From: Bog-756 sp963704585
Lineage (GTDB): Bacteria > Actinomycetota > Acidimicrobiia > Acidimicrobiales > RAAP-2
Length of the DNA: 64,000 nt
Assembly (NCBI GenBank): GCA_963704585.1
Contig: OY969919.1
Location: 124,001 to 188,000, forward strand
Reading direction: 5' to 3'
Of this stretch, positions 34,247 to 43,449 are shown one piece after another. The notes below the pieces were generated by a model. That model had not been told where the DNA came from. It saw only the letters and a list, made by a program, of their open reading frames with translations, and did no database searches. Positions within the stretch are counted from its first letter, which is position 1; every line of letters starts with the position of its first letter. The position numbers and the translations under genes are program-made.

Positions 34247-35830
34247 ATGACACCCCCCGACGACCGCGCAGGCGCCCCCACGATGGACGACGTCGGGAGC
34301 AGCCGCGACCGCGCCGACCGTGCGCCGGTCGTCGTGATCGGCGGGGGTCCCGCCGGGCTGACGGCGGCGTACCGGCTCGCCCAGGCAGGTGATCCGCTCG
34401 TCGTGGTCGAGGCCGACGAGGTGGTGGGTGGCATCTCGCGTACGGTCGAGCGCGACGGCTGGCGCTTCGACATCGGGGGTCACCGCTTCTTCACGAAGGT
34501 CACCCCGGTCGAGGAGCTCTGGCACGAGATCCTTCCCCCGGAGGACTTCCTCCTCCGGCCGCGGATGAGCCGGATCTACTACGGCGGAAAATTCTACGAC
34601 TACCCGATCAAGCTCGGCAACGCGCTCGGCAACCTCGGGATCGTCGAGGCGTTCCGCTGCGGTCTCTCCTTCCTCTGGGTGCGCCTGCGCCCACCGCGCG
34701 ACCGCTCCACACTCGAGGGCTACATCGTCGCCAACTACGGGTGGCGGCTGTACCGCCACTTCTTCAAGACGTACAACGAGAAGGTGTGGGGCGTCCCCGC
34801 CTCGGAGCTCTCGGCCGACTGGGGGGCGCAGCGGATCAAGGGGATGTCGCTCTGGAACGCCGTGTGGGAGCCGATCCGCTCCTCGCTCGCCGGCAGGCGG
34901 CGCTCGAAGACGAAGCAGGTGACCAGTCTCATCGAGGAGTTCCAGTACCCGAAGTTCGGCCCGGGCATGATGTGGGAGCGCTGCGCCGAGCAGGTCGTCG
35001 CCCTCGGCGGAGAGGTGCGGATGGCGACCGTCGCCCGCACGGTGCACGTCGAGGACGGGACCGCGGTCGCCGTGACCGTCGCGCGGGACGGTGCCGAGGA
35101 ACGTGTCGCCGCGTCGCACGTGATCTCGTCGATGCCCTTCACCCAGCTCGCTCGCATCGTCGACCCGCCGGTGCCGGCCGAGGTGCTGCGCGCCGCGGAC
35201 GGCCTCCGCTATCGCGACTTCCTCACCGTCGCGCTGGTGGTCCCGCACGAGAGCGGCTTCCCCGACAATTGGATCTACATCCACGCGCCCGACGTCCGGG
35301 TCGGCCGCATCCAGAACTTCGGGTCGTGGTCGCCCTATCTGGTCAAGGACGGGCGGACCTGTCTCGGCCTCGAGTACTTCGTGGACGAGGGCGACGATCT
35401 CTGGCGATGCCCCGACGAGGACCTGGTCGCGCTCGCGACCAAGGAGCTGGCGATCATCGGCCTGGTCGACGCCGGTGACGTCGAGGCCGGGTACGTCGTG
35501 CGGATGCCGAAGGCCTACCCGGTCTACGACGACACCTACCGCGACAACGTGGCGGTCATCCGGCGGTGGTTCGAGGAGCACGCACCCAACGTGCACCCGG
35601 TCGGTCGCAACGGCATGCACAAGTACAACAACCAGGACCACTCGATGTACACCGCGATGCTGACCGTCGACAACATCCACGGCGCAGACCACGACATCTG
35701 GTCGGTCAACGTCGAAGAGGAGTACCACGAGACCGGTGGTGAGCGGGGCGCCACCGGGCGCACCGGACGCGACGCCCCGTTCCTCCCGCGGCGAGCTGCG
35801 GGAACGGGGAATGTCGCGGCCCGTGGCTGA
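34247..35830 (+). CDS. FAD-dependent oxidoreductase, HemY/Glf-like (amine-oxidase fold)
   Basis: The product is 527 residues. The FAD-binding dinucleotide motif VVVIGGGPAGLTAAYRLA is near residue 27, followed by VVEADEVVGGISRTVE and FDIGGHRFFTK. The segment VWGVPASELSADWGAQRIKG and the YPIKLGNAL block resemble the COG1232-type flavoproteins and UDP-galactopyranose-mutase relatives often found in polysaccharide clusters. A true protoporphyrinogen oxidase is unlikely, since no haem genes are near. The start is uncertain: ATG 34247 lacks a clear Shine-Dalgarno, and 34190 or 34283 are possible. It overlaps the next gene by 20 nt. Confidence 0.75.
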   Translation: MTPPDDRAGAPTMDDVGSSRDRADRAPVVVIGGGPAGLTAAYRLAQAGDPLVVVEADEVVGGISRTVERDGWRFDIGGHRFFTKVTPVEELWHEILPPEDFLLRPRMSRIYYGGKFYDYPIKLGNALGNLGIVEAFRCGLSFLWVRLRPPRDRSTLEGYIVANYGWRLYRHFFKTYNEKVWGVPASELSADWGAQRIKGMSLWNAVWEPIRSSLAGRRRSKTKQVTSLIEEFQYPKFGPGMMWERCAEQVVALGGEVRMATVARTVHVEDGTAVAVTVARDGAEERVAASHVISSMPFTQLARIVDPPVPAEVLRAADGLRYRDFLTVALVVPHESGFPDNWIYIHAPDVRVGRIQNFGSWSPYLVKDGRTCLGLEYFVDEGDDLWRCPDEDLVALATKELAIIGLVDAGDVEAGYVVRMPKAYPVYDDTYRDNVAVIRRWFEEHAPNVHPVGRNGMHKYNNQDHSMYTAMLTVDNIHGADHDIWSVNVEEEYHETGGERGATGRTGRDAPFLPRRAAGTGNVAARG

Positions 35831-37193
35831 CTCCGTCGGGATCGGTCCCGAACGGGGGCGCGCCTTCCGCTGGTGGACGCTCGGAGCCTGTGCGGTGGGC
35901 CTCGCCGTGCGTCTGGCCTACGCCCTCGTCGTCCGGTCCGGCGCGCCGCTCCAGGGCGACGCCGTCTACTACCACGGGCAGGCGAAGCTCAACCTCGAGG
36001 GCTCGTGGTTCGTGAACCCGATGATCGTCGCGGTCAAGCACCACCCGGCGGCGCTCGTCCCGTCCGCGCAGCACCCGCCGCTCTTCACACTCGTGCTCAC
36101 CCTGGGCGACCTGTTCGGCCTCCGGAGCGTGACCGCGCAGCTGGTGCTGGTCTGCGTGCTCGGCACCGCGACCGTCGCGCTGGTGGCCCTCGTCGCCCGA
36201 GACCTCGCGGGTCCTCGCGCCGGCTCGATCGCCGCGGTGGTCGCCGCGCTGTACCCGGGGATGTGGATCTTCGACGGTGAGGTCATGTCCGAGGCGCTCG
36301 TCATGCTGGTGGCGGTCGCGACGGTGCTCGTCGCGGTGCGCTGCTTCCGCACCTGCACACCGTGGCGGGTCGCGCTGCTCGGCCTGCTCACCGGGGTGTG
36401 CGCGCTCACGCGGGCCGAGCTGGTGCTGCTCGTCCCCCTCGTCGCGTTGCCCACGGTGCTGTGGCAGCGGTCGATGGACGTGCGCCGACGGCTCACGCTG
36501 TGCGCGCTGGCCGTCGCGGCTGCGCTCGCCCCGATGGTTCCGTGGTTCGCGTACAACGCCACGAGGTTCCACCACAGCGTCACCCTCTCCGACCAGCTGC
36601 AGGTGACGCTCGCCGCAGCGAACAACGCGTCGACCTACTCGGGCCCCCTCACCGCGTCGTGGTGCTTCACCTGCGTGCAATCCGTCCACTTCCCGCGCAC
36701 GTGGGACGAGTCGGACCAGGGCGCCTACTGGCAGTCGCAGGCCGTGCACTACATCGAGGCCCACAAGGCCCGCGCCATCGAGGTTGCGTTCGAACGGATG
36801 GGCCTCGAGTGGAACCTCTACGCGCCGATCCGCCAGGCCGGCCATGACTTCCTCGAGGGATGGCCGGTGCCGGTGTCGGACGCCTGGCTCGTCTGGTACT
36901 ACCCGATGACGGTCGCAGCGATCGCGGGTGCGGTGATCCTCCGGCGTCGCCGCCAGCCGGTCTACCCGCTCGTCGCGATGTACGTGGTGGTGACGGTCGT
37001 CGCCTTCGTGACCTACGGCAACTACCGGTTCCGTGCAGAGGCCGAGGCGGCGACGGTCGTGCTCGCCGCGGTGGCGCTCGACGCCCTCTGGTCGGCCGTC
37101 GCCGGCCGCCCCGCCCGGACACCCGTGCACCGCCGCGCGCCCTCGCCGGACCCCGCCCCCCTCCTGCCGTCCCCGCAGGAGGTCGCGGTATGA
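35811..37193 (+). CDS. GT39/ArnT-like membrane glycosyltransferase
   Basis: The product is 460 residues with about ten hydrophobic helices. The GT-C acidic loop is APLQGDAVYYHGQAKLNL after the first helix, and AQHPPLFTLVLTLGDL fits the ArnT/PMT superfamily. ATG 35811 lies 20 nt inside the end of the flavoprotein gene and is preceded by GGAACGGGGA. Its TGA overlaps the flippase ATG by 4 nt. It probably transfers a sugar from a polyprenyl-phosphate carrier on the outer face of the membrane; the specificity is unknown. Confidence 0.78.
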   Translation: MSRPVADSVGIGPERGRAFRWWTLGACAVGLAVRLAYALVVRSGAPLQGDAVYYHGQAKLNLEGSWFVNPMIVAVKHHPAALVPSAQHPPLFTLVLTLGDLFGLRSVTAQLVLVCVLGTATVALVALVARDLAGPRAGSIAAVVAALYPGMWIFDGEVMSEALVMLVAVATVLVAVRCFRTCTPWRVALLGLLTGVCALTRAELVLLVPLVALPTVLWQRSMDVRRRLTLCALAVAAALAPMVPWFAYNATRFHHSVTLSDQLQVTLAAANNASTYSGPLTASWCFTCVQSVHFPRTWDESDQGAYWQSQAVHYIEAHKARAIEVAFERMGLEWNLYAPIRQAGHDFLEGWPVPVSDAWLVWYYPMTVAAIAGAVILRRRRQPVYPLVAMYVVVTVVAFVTYGNYRFRAEAEAATVVLAAVALDALWSAVAGRPARTPVHRRAPSPDPAPLLPSPQEVAV

Positions 37194-38749
37194 GCGACCC
37201 GGGCGCCGACGCCGAGCCACCAGCCGGATCGCCGCGGGCCGACGGGGATGGCGCGACGGGCGACGAGGGTCACGCCCAGGCGCTCGACCTGATCCTCGAG
37301 GAGATCGACGTCGTCGTGGACCCGGTCACCGAGTCGGTGTCGATGGCTCCTGCCGTGGGCATCGCCGCGGTCGGCGGGCCGATGGTCACCCTGCCCGAGG
37401 GGGAGCCCGCGCCCGGCCTCGAGCACAAGCGCGACACGCTGCGCGCCGGGCTGAGCCAGGCGGGGCCGGTCGCGATCGCGGGCATGATCGTGAACGCAGC
37501 CGGGGCCCTCGTCGTGGTGGCGGTGGCCCGGCTGGTCACGCCACAGCAGTACGGCGACATCGCCCAGCTCCTCGGCCTCTTCTTCATCCTCTCGATGCCG
37601 GGCTCGGCGATCCTGGTCGGGGTGGTCCGCCGGGTCACCGCCCTGCAAGCGGCCGGCCACGCGGACCAGGTGACGCGCTGGGTGGCGCGGGTCCACCGCA
37701 TCGCGCTCTCCGGGCTCGCCGTGGAGGCGGTCGTCGTCTTCGCCCTCCAGTGGTGGATCGCGCGACAGCTCTCGCTCCCGAGCAGCCAGGGGGTCGTCCT
37801 CATTTTGGTCGCGGCAGGCGTGTGGATCGTGCTCAGCGTCGACCGCGGCCTCCTGCAGGCCCACCGGAGCTACCCGTCCCTCGCAGGCAACTTGCTGATG
37901 GAGGGTGGGATCCGGACGGCGTTCGTGATCGTGCTCGTGGTGGCCGGGATGGGTGTCGCCGGGTACGCACTCGGGATCTTCATCAGCGAGGTGGTCGCGA
38001 CGGTGCACGCCCACTGGCTCGCCTCCCGGGCCTGGTCGAACCCGTCGTCCGCCCCGGTGCAGGTTGCGCGCGACGCACAGGCCGACACCCTCCTCGCGCG
38101 CCGACGGCTACTGGCGGACGTCTCCTCCGCGTTCGTCGGCCTCGCGCTGCTCGGGCTGCTGCAGAACGTCGACGTGATCCTGCTCGGCCGCCTCGACCAT
38201 GCGAACGTCGGCCCGTACGCGGCGATCTCGGTCGCGTCGAAGGCGCTCGTCTTCGGCGCGCTCGCGTTGGGCGCCTACCTCCTGCCCGAGGCCACGATCC
38301 GCTGGAACGAGGGTGGCCATGCGCTCCGCCAGCTCGGGGTCACCCTCATCTTCCTCGCCGTGCCGTCGGTCGTCCTCCTGGGAATCGCCGCGGCGGTCCC
38401 GAAGCAATTCCTCACGCTCGTCTTCTCGGCCAAGCTGAGCTCGGCCGCGCCCGCGTTCGCCACGCTCGTCGCAGCGATGATCTGCCTCTCGTTCACCGTG
38501 CTCGTGACCAACTACCTCTTCGGCACCGGCTCGCGCTGGATCGTGCTCGTGCTCCTCGCCGGTTCCGGGTTGGCGGTGGGTCTGATCGCCGCGGCGAACG
38601 GGCAGATCGTGCCCACCGCGCGGGCCGACCTGATCGCGCAGGCCTCCATCGCGTTCGCGATGGGCGTCGCGTTCGTGGTGATCCACTTCCGCCACCACGG
38701 CCGGCGCTGGATCGAGCGGCGCGGTCTCCGCCGCGCGGCACGCCCCTGA
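37190..38749 (+). CDS. Polysaccharide/lipid-linked oligosaccharide flippase (MOP superfamily)
   Basis: The product is 519 residues. The first 85 are acidic and disordered, then about 12-14 helices follow (GPVAIAGMIVNAAGALVVVA, LLQNVDVILLGRL, AISVASKALVFGALALGAYL) in the pattern of Wzx/MATE-type exporters. It carries no nucleotide-binding domain. ATG 37190 overlaps the preceding stop. It is the last gene of the plus-strand run and would supply lipid-linked sugars or oligosaccharides to the outer-face glycosyltransferases encoded beside it, including AftD. Confidence 0.75.
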   Translation: MSDPGADAEPPAGSPRADGDGATGDEGHAQALDLILEEIDVVVDPVTESVSMAPAVGIAAVGGPMVTLPEGEPAPGLEHKRDTLRAGLSQAGPVAIAGMIVNAAGALVVVAVARLVTPQQYGDIAQLLGLFFILSMPGSAILVGVVRRVTALQAAGHADQVTRWVARVHRIALSGLAVEAVVVFALQWWIARQLSLPSSQGVVLILVAAGVWIVLSVDRGLLQAHRSYPSLAGNLLMEGGIRTAFVIVLVVAGMGVAGYALGIFISEVVATVHAHWLASRAWSNPSSAPVQVARDAQADTLLARRRLLADVSSAFVGLALLGLLQNVDVILLGRLDHANVGPYAAISVASKALVFGALALGAYLLPEATIRWNEGGHALRQLGVTLIFLAVPSVVLLGIAAAVPKQFLTLVFSAKLSSAAPAFATLVAAMICLSFTVLVTNYLFGTGSRWIVLVLLAGSGLAVGLIAAANGQIVPTARADLIAQASIAFAMGVAFVVIHFRHHGRRWIERRGLRRAARP

Positions 38750-38757
38750 CGGTCCCT

Positions 38758-38776
38758 GCGGCGGGAGGTGCGCCGC
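38758..38776. terminator. Hairpin between convergent flippase and aftD
   Basis: GCGGCG and CGCCGC arms with a 7-nt GGAGGTG loop lie in the 30-bp gap between the two convergent stops. Confidence 0.5.
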
Positions 38777-38779
38777 GGC

Positions 38780-41700
38780 TCAGTCGGCGCTGACCGCCGG
38801 CGGCATGGCCAGGTCGTGCCCGCCGTCGGGAAGTGTCGGGTCGTCGCCTTCCGCCGGGCTCGCCTCCCCCTCCGCGCGGCGGGCCAGTCGGTCGGCCCGC
38901 CGGCGTAAGAGGACGTCGACCACCGCGTCACCGCCCAGGAAGACGACGCCGGCCCACGCCCACCGGCTCGCGGTGGCGAACGAGAGCGGCCAGGCACCGT
39001 CGGGGGGCACCTGGAACTGGTGCTGGTGGACCGCCGTGTAGACACCGGCGGCCACGACGCAGGCGGTGGCGGCGAGGCCGAGGACGATGCGGAGGCGCGG
39101 CACGAGCAGCACCAGGGCCGTCGCCGCGCCGACCGCGGCCCCTGCCACCGGCGCCGCGATGAGCGCCGCGATCGCGCCGGTGACCGCGCCGCCGGACAGC
39201 GCGACCCAGAGTGCGGCCCGCGGGCCCTCGGCGCCGAACGGGACGGCGAGGGCCGGTGCGTCCTCGGTCGCGGGCGCCGCGACGGCATCGGCGCCCGCGG
39301 TTGCCGCGCGGCTGTGGCGCCCGCGGGCCCGGCGGCGCCGTGGCAGGAACACGAGCACGAGGCAGGCAATGATCGCCGCGGTCGAGACGACGAGGGCGAC
39401 GTCGACCTCGCGCTGGGGCTGCCACTGGAGGACGACCGAGACAGTGCCGCCGTGCACGGCGGCAGCGAGCGCCGTCGGGTCGAGCTGCCAGCCGTTCGCG
39501 AAACCGTCGAGCAGGACCGGCTGTCCGAGAGCCGGCCCGCCCGCGACCGTCGCCCGCCATCCCGGGTTGACGCTCTCGCCGAGCACCAGGTCGACGGGCG
39601 GCTGCCGCGCGGCCAGACCGCTGACCGTCAGGTGGAGGGTGGTCGCGGTCTGGGACGTCACGGTCACCATGGGGGCCGGGGCAACCGCTGGCGGTGCGAG
39701 CGTGGTCGGCGAGGCGAGCGGCATCGGGGCGCCGCCCGGTGCGGAGTCGAAGGCGAGCTGGTCGAGGTCGAAACCGGTCACCTGGCCGGTCGCCGCGCGG
39801 AGCGTGTGGGTGCCGGGTCCGAGCGGGACGCCGTTCGCGTCGGGACCGCAGAGCGAGACGGTGAGTCCCTGTCGGTCGAGCGCGGCCGAGGTGGAGCCGG
39901 TGATGGTGATCCAGACCGGCGAGTTGTCGACGACGAGGAGGTCGTCACGGCACGAGCTCGTGATGGTCGCGGGGAGCGGCGCGGCGTGCACGCCGGGGAT
40001 CCCGACCTCGGCGATGCCGATCGGCATCGCGATGGGGGTCTTGGAGTAGTAGTTCGGCGTGTTCTCGATCCGCACGGCGTCGACCGTGACCACGATGCTC
40101 TGCCCGCGCAGTGTGGGGAAGGAGACGGGCACGTCGACGACGGAGCCGGGAACTCGGCTGTCAGCCAGCGGGGGGAGCCGGACCACCGCGCTCCCGCTGT
40201 CCGTGGAGACGGTGAGCTCGGTCGGCACCGAGTGCTGCGCGTCGGCGACCACCTGGAGGTCGAGGTGGTCGAAGGTGATCGGTTGCGGCAGGTCGTAGTG
40301 GAGCCACTGGCCCGCCTGGTGCGAGACACCGAACCCCGGCTCCCAGAGGGTCTGCGAGCTCCCGTCGACGGTTGCGATCGCGTTCGCGCGGAGGTCACCC
40401 GGCAGGCGGCCGAGCGAGTAGGCGATCACGCCGCCGGCGTGGGTGCCCGGCCGCCCGACGAGCCGGTCGATCTGGTCGTCGGGGATCAGGGGAGAGATCC
40501 GCGCGGTCCCGGCCAGGGAGAAGGTCCGTGCCGTCGGGAGCCAGAACGTCCGGGCCATGGCGGTCTCGATGTCGCGCCGGGGAGGAGTCCCCGAGCTGCG
40601 CAGCCGGGTCATGACGAGGCTCAGCCGGTCGGCGAGGGACGAGGGCCCCGCCGCGGTGAGGAGGTCACTCGGCATGGCGATGGTCTCGTCGGCGACGATC
40701 CCGGGGATCCCGACCTCGGCGAAGCCCACCGAGCTCCTCGAGCCGAGGGGCACCCGCCTGTCTGCGACGCCGACGCCGGCCACGGTGATCCGCATGGTGG
40801 TGAAGGTGCGGGACGGGAAGGTCACGACCTGGCCGGTGGACGTGCGCGACGCGGGGCCGAGCGGCACCGTCAGGGCGTGGCCGCCGTCGAAGGTGAACGT
40901 CGCCGCCGTGATCCAACGGTCGGGGTCACCGGTCTGGGGCTGGACGAGGGTGACCGAGCTCTCGGTGGCCGGGTGGAGGAGGACCACCTGCCACCACTGC
41001 CCGAGCTGCTGGGTGAACGAGTCGGTGAGCCACGCGGTCTGGGTGTTGCCGTCGAGGGCCGCGGGGGGCCGGTCCTCGGGCAGGTAGGTGATGGACGAGC
41101 CGTAGGACGACGCGGTGACCGACGAGACGCCGTTGAGCACCGAGGTCGTCTGCGCATCCGCCGGCGCGCCGGGGAAGAGGTCGATCGGCGCGTCGCTCGG
41201 GTCGGCGGTGTCGGGGGGCTGGGTGGCCGTCTCGGTGTAGCCGGTGTTCTCGTTGAGGGAGTTCCACCGGAAGCCCTGCTTGCGGTTCGTGTCGGTCACG
41301 ACGAGGTCGGCGGGGGCGCCGAGCGTCTGTTTGCGCAGCGCGGCGTGGGTGTCGAGGGTGCCCGCATAGAGGACGGTCGGGTTGCCGGCGAGCAGGCCGA
41401 CCCCGGCGGCGTTCACGATGCCCGACGCGTCGCCGTCGACCACGAGGGGATCCGTCGTCGACTCGGTCCGGACGATCGGCCGCGGGTGGGTGACGGTGTA
41501 CGAGACGAGGGGTGCGGTCCACCCGGCGTTCGGAGGGAGCCCGAGGGTCGCCTCGTCGAAGTGGGGCACGGTGGGCGGGACGTTCGGCCGGGGTGCGCCG
41601 TAGGGGACGGGGTCCACCAGCCCGGCGGGGGTGGAGGCGAGGTCGGCGGCCACCTGCTGGGGGAGCGGGGTGTCGTAGCGCTCGTAGGCCTGGTCGTACT

Positions 41701-43357
41701 GGACGAGCACGTCGCCCGCGCTGAGGAGCGACGCCATCGGCGCGAGCGCGCTCCACTGCATGGTCCCGTCCTGCAGCGGGGAGTCGACCGCCTGGAGCAG
41801 GTCGGCCGTCGCCATCGAGCCCATGATCTGCTGCTCGTGGGTCACGAACGGCCGCGTCATGAGCCCGGGATAGACGGTGTCGATCGTGTCGCCCCAGCGG
41901 TAGGCCGCGAAGTTGTTGCCCGGGAGCGCGTAGACGCGGGTCCCCGGATGGGTGTGGTCGAGCGAGGCGGCCGCCTCCCGGACGTAAGCGGGAGGCGTGG
42001 CCGGCTGGTTGAAGCCGTTGGCGATGATCGCGCCGGTCCAGAGGGGTGCGGTCGCCGCGGCGACCGCACCGACCGCGAACACCCCGACCACCAGTCCGGT
42101 TCGTCGGACCCGTGCGCAAAGCGCGCTGACCCCGGCGCCGAGGAACATCGCGAGGCTCAGGATGATCACCGGTGACGCGCGGTCGGTCGAGCGCATCGCC
42201 AGCCCGGCGGTGGTGTCGACCATGATCGCCTTGAGCACCGAGCCGACGGTCGACGGGCTCCCGTACGGGTTGGGCCCGACGGCGAGCACCATCCCGACCA
42301 CGGTGATGAGGACGAAGTAGGTGCGGTGCCGCCAGCGCGCGAAGCAGGCGGCGAGGAAGCAGAGGGCGGGCACGACGAAGCTCGCCACGATGAGCGCGAC
42401 GTTCTGGGTGTACGCGACCGACGCCTGCGTCCAGGGCCCGATCCGGTCCGAGCCGTAGAAGTACCAGTACCCGAGGCCGCGCAGGATCTCCGACGCGAGG
42501 GACGCGCCGCTCGTCGCCGGGACCGTCTCGGTGTACCGGAGCACGTTGACCCCGTAGGCCGCCTCGATCTGCAGGCCGATCGCCCACCAGAGGGAGACGA
42601 GCGCGGTGAGGAGGCCGACCTTCCACGCGACGCCCCAGGCCCTGCGCCAGGTCGCCTCCTTCGCGACGAGGACCGCGTAGGGCAGCCAGAGCGCGGGCGC
42701 GATGCCGACATAGAGGATCGAGCTTGCGTTGATGCCGCTGACCAGGGCGACGACGAGCGCGAAGAGCGCCGGGTAGCGCCACCCGCCGCGGCGGAGGGCG
42801 AGCACGACGAAGGCGATCATCCAGGGGAGGCCCGCCCACGGCATGAGGATCACCGAGATGCGCCCCGCGTACTGGAGGACGTAGGGCGTGAACATGAACG
42901 CGATCGAGGCCACGTACCGTCCCGGTCCGGTGAGGCCCACGGTCCGGCAGAGGTAGAGGGCGCCCGAACCCGCGGCGAAGAGCAGCAGGCCCATCCAGAG
43001 CCGCTGCGCGGTCCAGAGGGGCACGTGGAGCTCGGCGAGGAGCCAGTAGAAGGGCCCCATCGGCAGGAGGTAGCCGATGTTCTCGTGGGTGACGGTGCCG
43101 AGCCCCACGTTCGGATCCCAGAGCGAGGCCGCATCGCGCACGTACCGCCCCGGGTCCAGGTAGAGATACGTCTTGGTGTCGTCGGTCACGGCGCCCGGCT
43201 GGGAGGCCAGCATCGGCGTGAAGGCCAGGACGGCCAGGAGCGCGGTGTCGAGCCCGGCGCGGAGACGGCTCGGGGAGCGGAGCTGAGAGCGGATCGACCC
43301 CGAGCGGCCGGCCGGCCGCTCCTCGGGCGCGGCGGTGGAGGGTTGAGGATCCGTCAC
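38780..43357 (-). CDS. aftD: AftD-like alpha-(1->3)-arabinofuranosyltransferase (DUF3367)
   Basis: This very large 1525-residue membrane protein has a GT-C core in the first 500 residues (TKTYLYLDPGRYVRDAASLW with the acidic loop, NIGYLLPMGPFYWLLAELHV). A long extracytoplasmic region contains two discoidin/CBM-like modules (ALDGNTQTAWLTDSF near residue 770 and ATVDGSSQTLWEPGFG near 1000), and about five helices close the C-terminus. This is the layout of mycobacterial AftD, which branches arabinan in the arabinogalactan. It starts at GTG 43357. Arabinan has not been shown for this lineage, so the exact sugar is inferred. It is divergent from a methyltransferase gene. Confidence 0.82.
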   Translation of the reverse strand: MTDPQPSTAAPEERPAGRSGSIRSQLRSPSRLRAGLDTALLAVLAFTPMLASQPGAVTDDTKTYLYLDPGRYVRDAASLWDPNVGLGTVTHENIGYLLPMGPFYWLLAELHVPLWTAQRLWMGLLLFAAGSGALYLCRTVGLTGPGRYVASIAFMFTPYVLQYAGRISVILMPWAGLPWMIAFVVLALRRGGWRYPALFALVVALVSGINASSILYVGIAPALWLPYAVLVAKEATWRRAWGVAWKVGLLTALVSLWWAIGLQIEAAYGVNVLRYTETVPATSGASLASEILRGLGYWYFYGSDRIGPWTQASVAYTQNVALIVASFVVPALCFLAACFARWRHRTYFVLITVVGMVLAVGPNPYGSPSTVGSVLKAIMVDTTAGLAMRSTDRASPVIILSLAMFLGAGVSALCARVRRTGLVVGVFAVGAVAAATAPLWTGAIIANGFNQPATPPAYVREAAASLDHTHPGTRVYALPGNNFAAYRWGDTIDTVYPGLMTRPFVTHEQQIMGSMATADLLQAVDSPLQDGTMQWSALAPMASLLSAGDVLVQYDQAYERYDTPLPQQVAADLASTPAGLVDPVPYGAPRPNVPPTVPHFDEATLGLPPNAGWTAPLVSYTVTHPRPIVRTESTTDPLVVDGDASGIVNAAGVGLLAGNPTVLYAGTLDTHAALRKQTLGAPADLVVTDTNRKQGFRWNSLNENTGYTETATQPPDTADPSDAPIDLFPGAPADAQTTSVLNGVSSVTASSYGSSITYLPEDRPPAALDGNTQTAWLTDSFTQQLGQWWQVVLLHPATESSVTLVQPQTGDPDRWITAATFTFDGGHALTVPLGPASRTSTGQVVTFPSRTFTTMRITVAGVGVADRRVPLGSRSSVGFAEVGIPGIVADETIAMPSDLLTAAGPSSLADRLSLVMTRLRSSGTPPRRDIETAMARTFWLPTARTFSLAGTARISPLIPDDQIDRLVGRPGTHAGGVIAYSLGRLPGDLRANAIATVDGSSQTLWEPGFGVSHQAGQWLHYDLPQPITFDHLDLQVVADAQHSVPTELTVSTDSGSAVVRLPPLADSRVPGSVVDVPVSFPTLRGQSIVVTVDAVRIENTPNYYSKTPIAMPIGIAEVGIPGVHAAPLPATITSSCRDDLLVVDNSPVWITITGSTSAALDRQGLTVSLCGPDANGVPLGPGTHTLRAATGQVTGFDLDQLAFDSAPGGAPMPLASPTTLAPPAVAPAPMVTVTSQTATTLHLTVSGLAARQPPVDLVLGESVNPGWRATVAGGPALGQPVLLDGFANGWQLDPTALAAAVHGGTVSVVLQWQPQREVDVALVVSTAAIIACLVLVFLPRRRRARGRHSRAATAGADAVAAPATEDAPALAVPFGAEGPRAALWVALSGGAVTGAIAALIAAPVAGAAVGAATALVLLVPRLRIVLGLAATACVVAAGVYTAVHQHQFQVPPDGAWPLSFATASRWAWAGVVFLGGDAVVDVLLRRRADRLARRAEGEASPAEGDDPTLPDGGHDLAMPPAVSAD

Positions 43358-43368
43358 GGGCGCTCGGT

Positions 43369-43374
43369 AGTGTA
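43369..43374 (-). promoter_or_regulatory. Candidate -10 box (TACACT) for aftD
   Basis: TACACT on the minus strand ends 11 nt before the aftD GTG. TAGTGT on the plus strand overlaps it and could serve the divergent methyltransferase gene, so the two genes may share a compact divergent promoter. Confidence 0.4.
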
Positions 43375-43449
43375 AACAACCGGAGCGCCGGGTTGGGGCC
43401 GGTCCCGACCAGGCCGGCGATCCTCGACCACGACCCGATGGGGGGCACG

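Noticed and set aside
34247..35830. Protoporphyrinogen oxidase
   Set aside because: Only the general FAD/amine-oxidase fold is shared. The context is envelope glycan genes and no haem genes are nearby.
39020..42175. 1051-codon plus-strand open frame inside aftD
   Set aside because: It is an antisense frame to the well-supported membrane protein, with a charged low-complexity translation. Long antisense frames are expected at this GC content.
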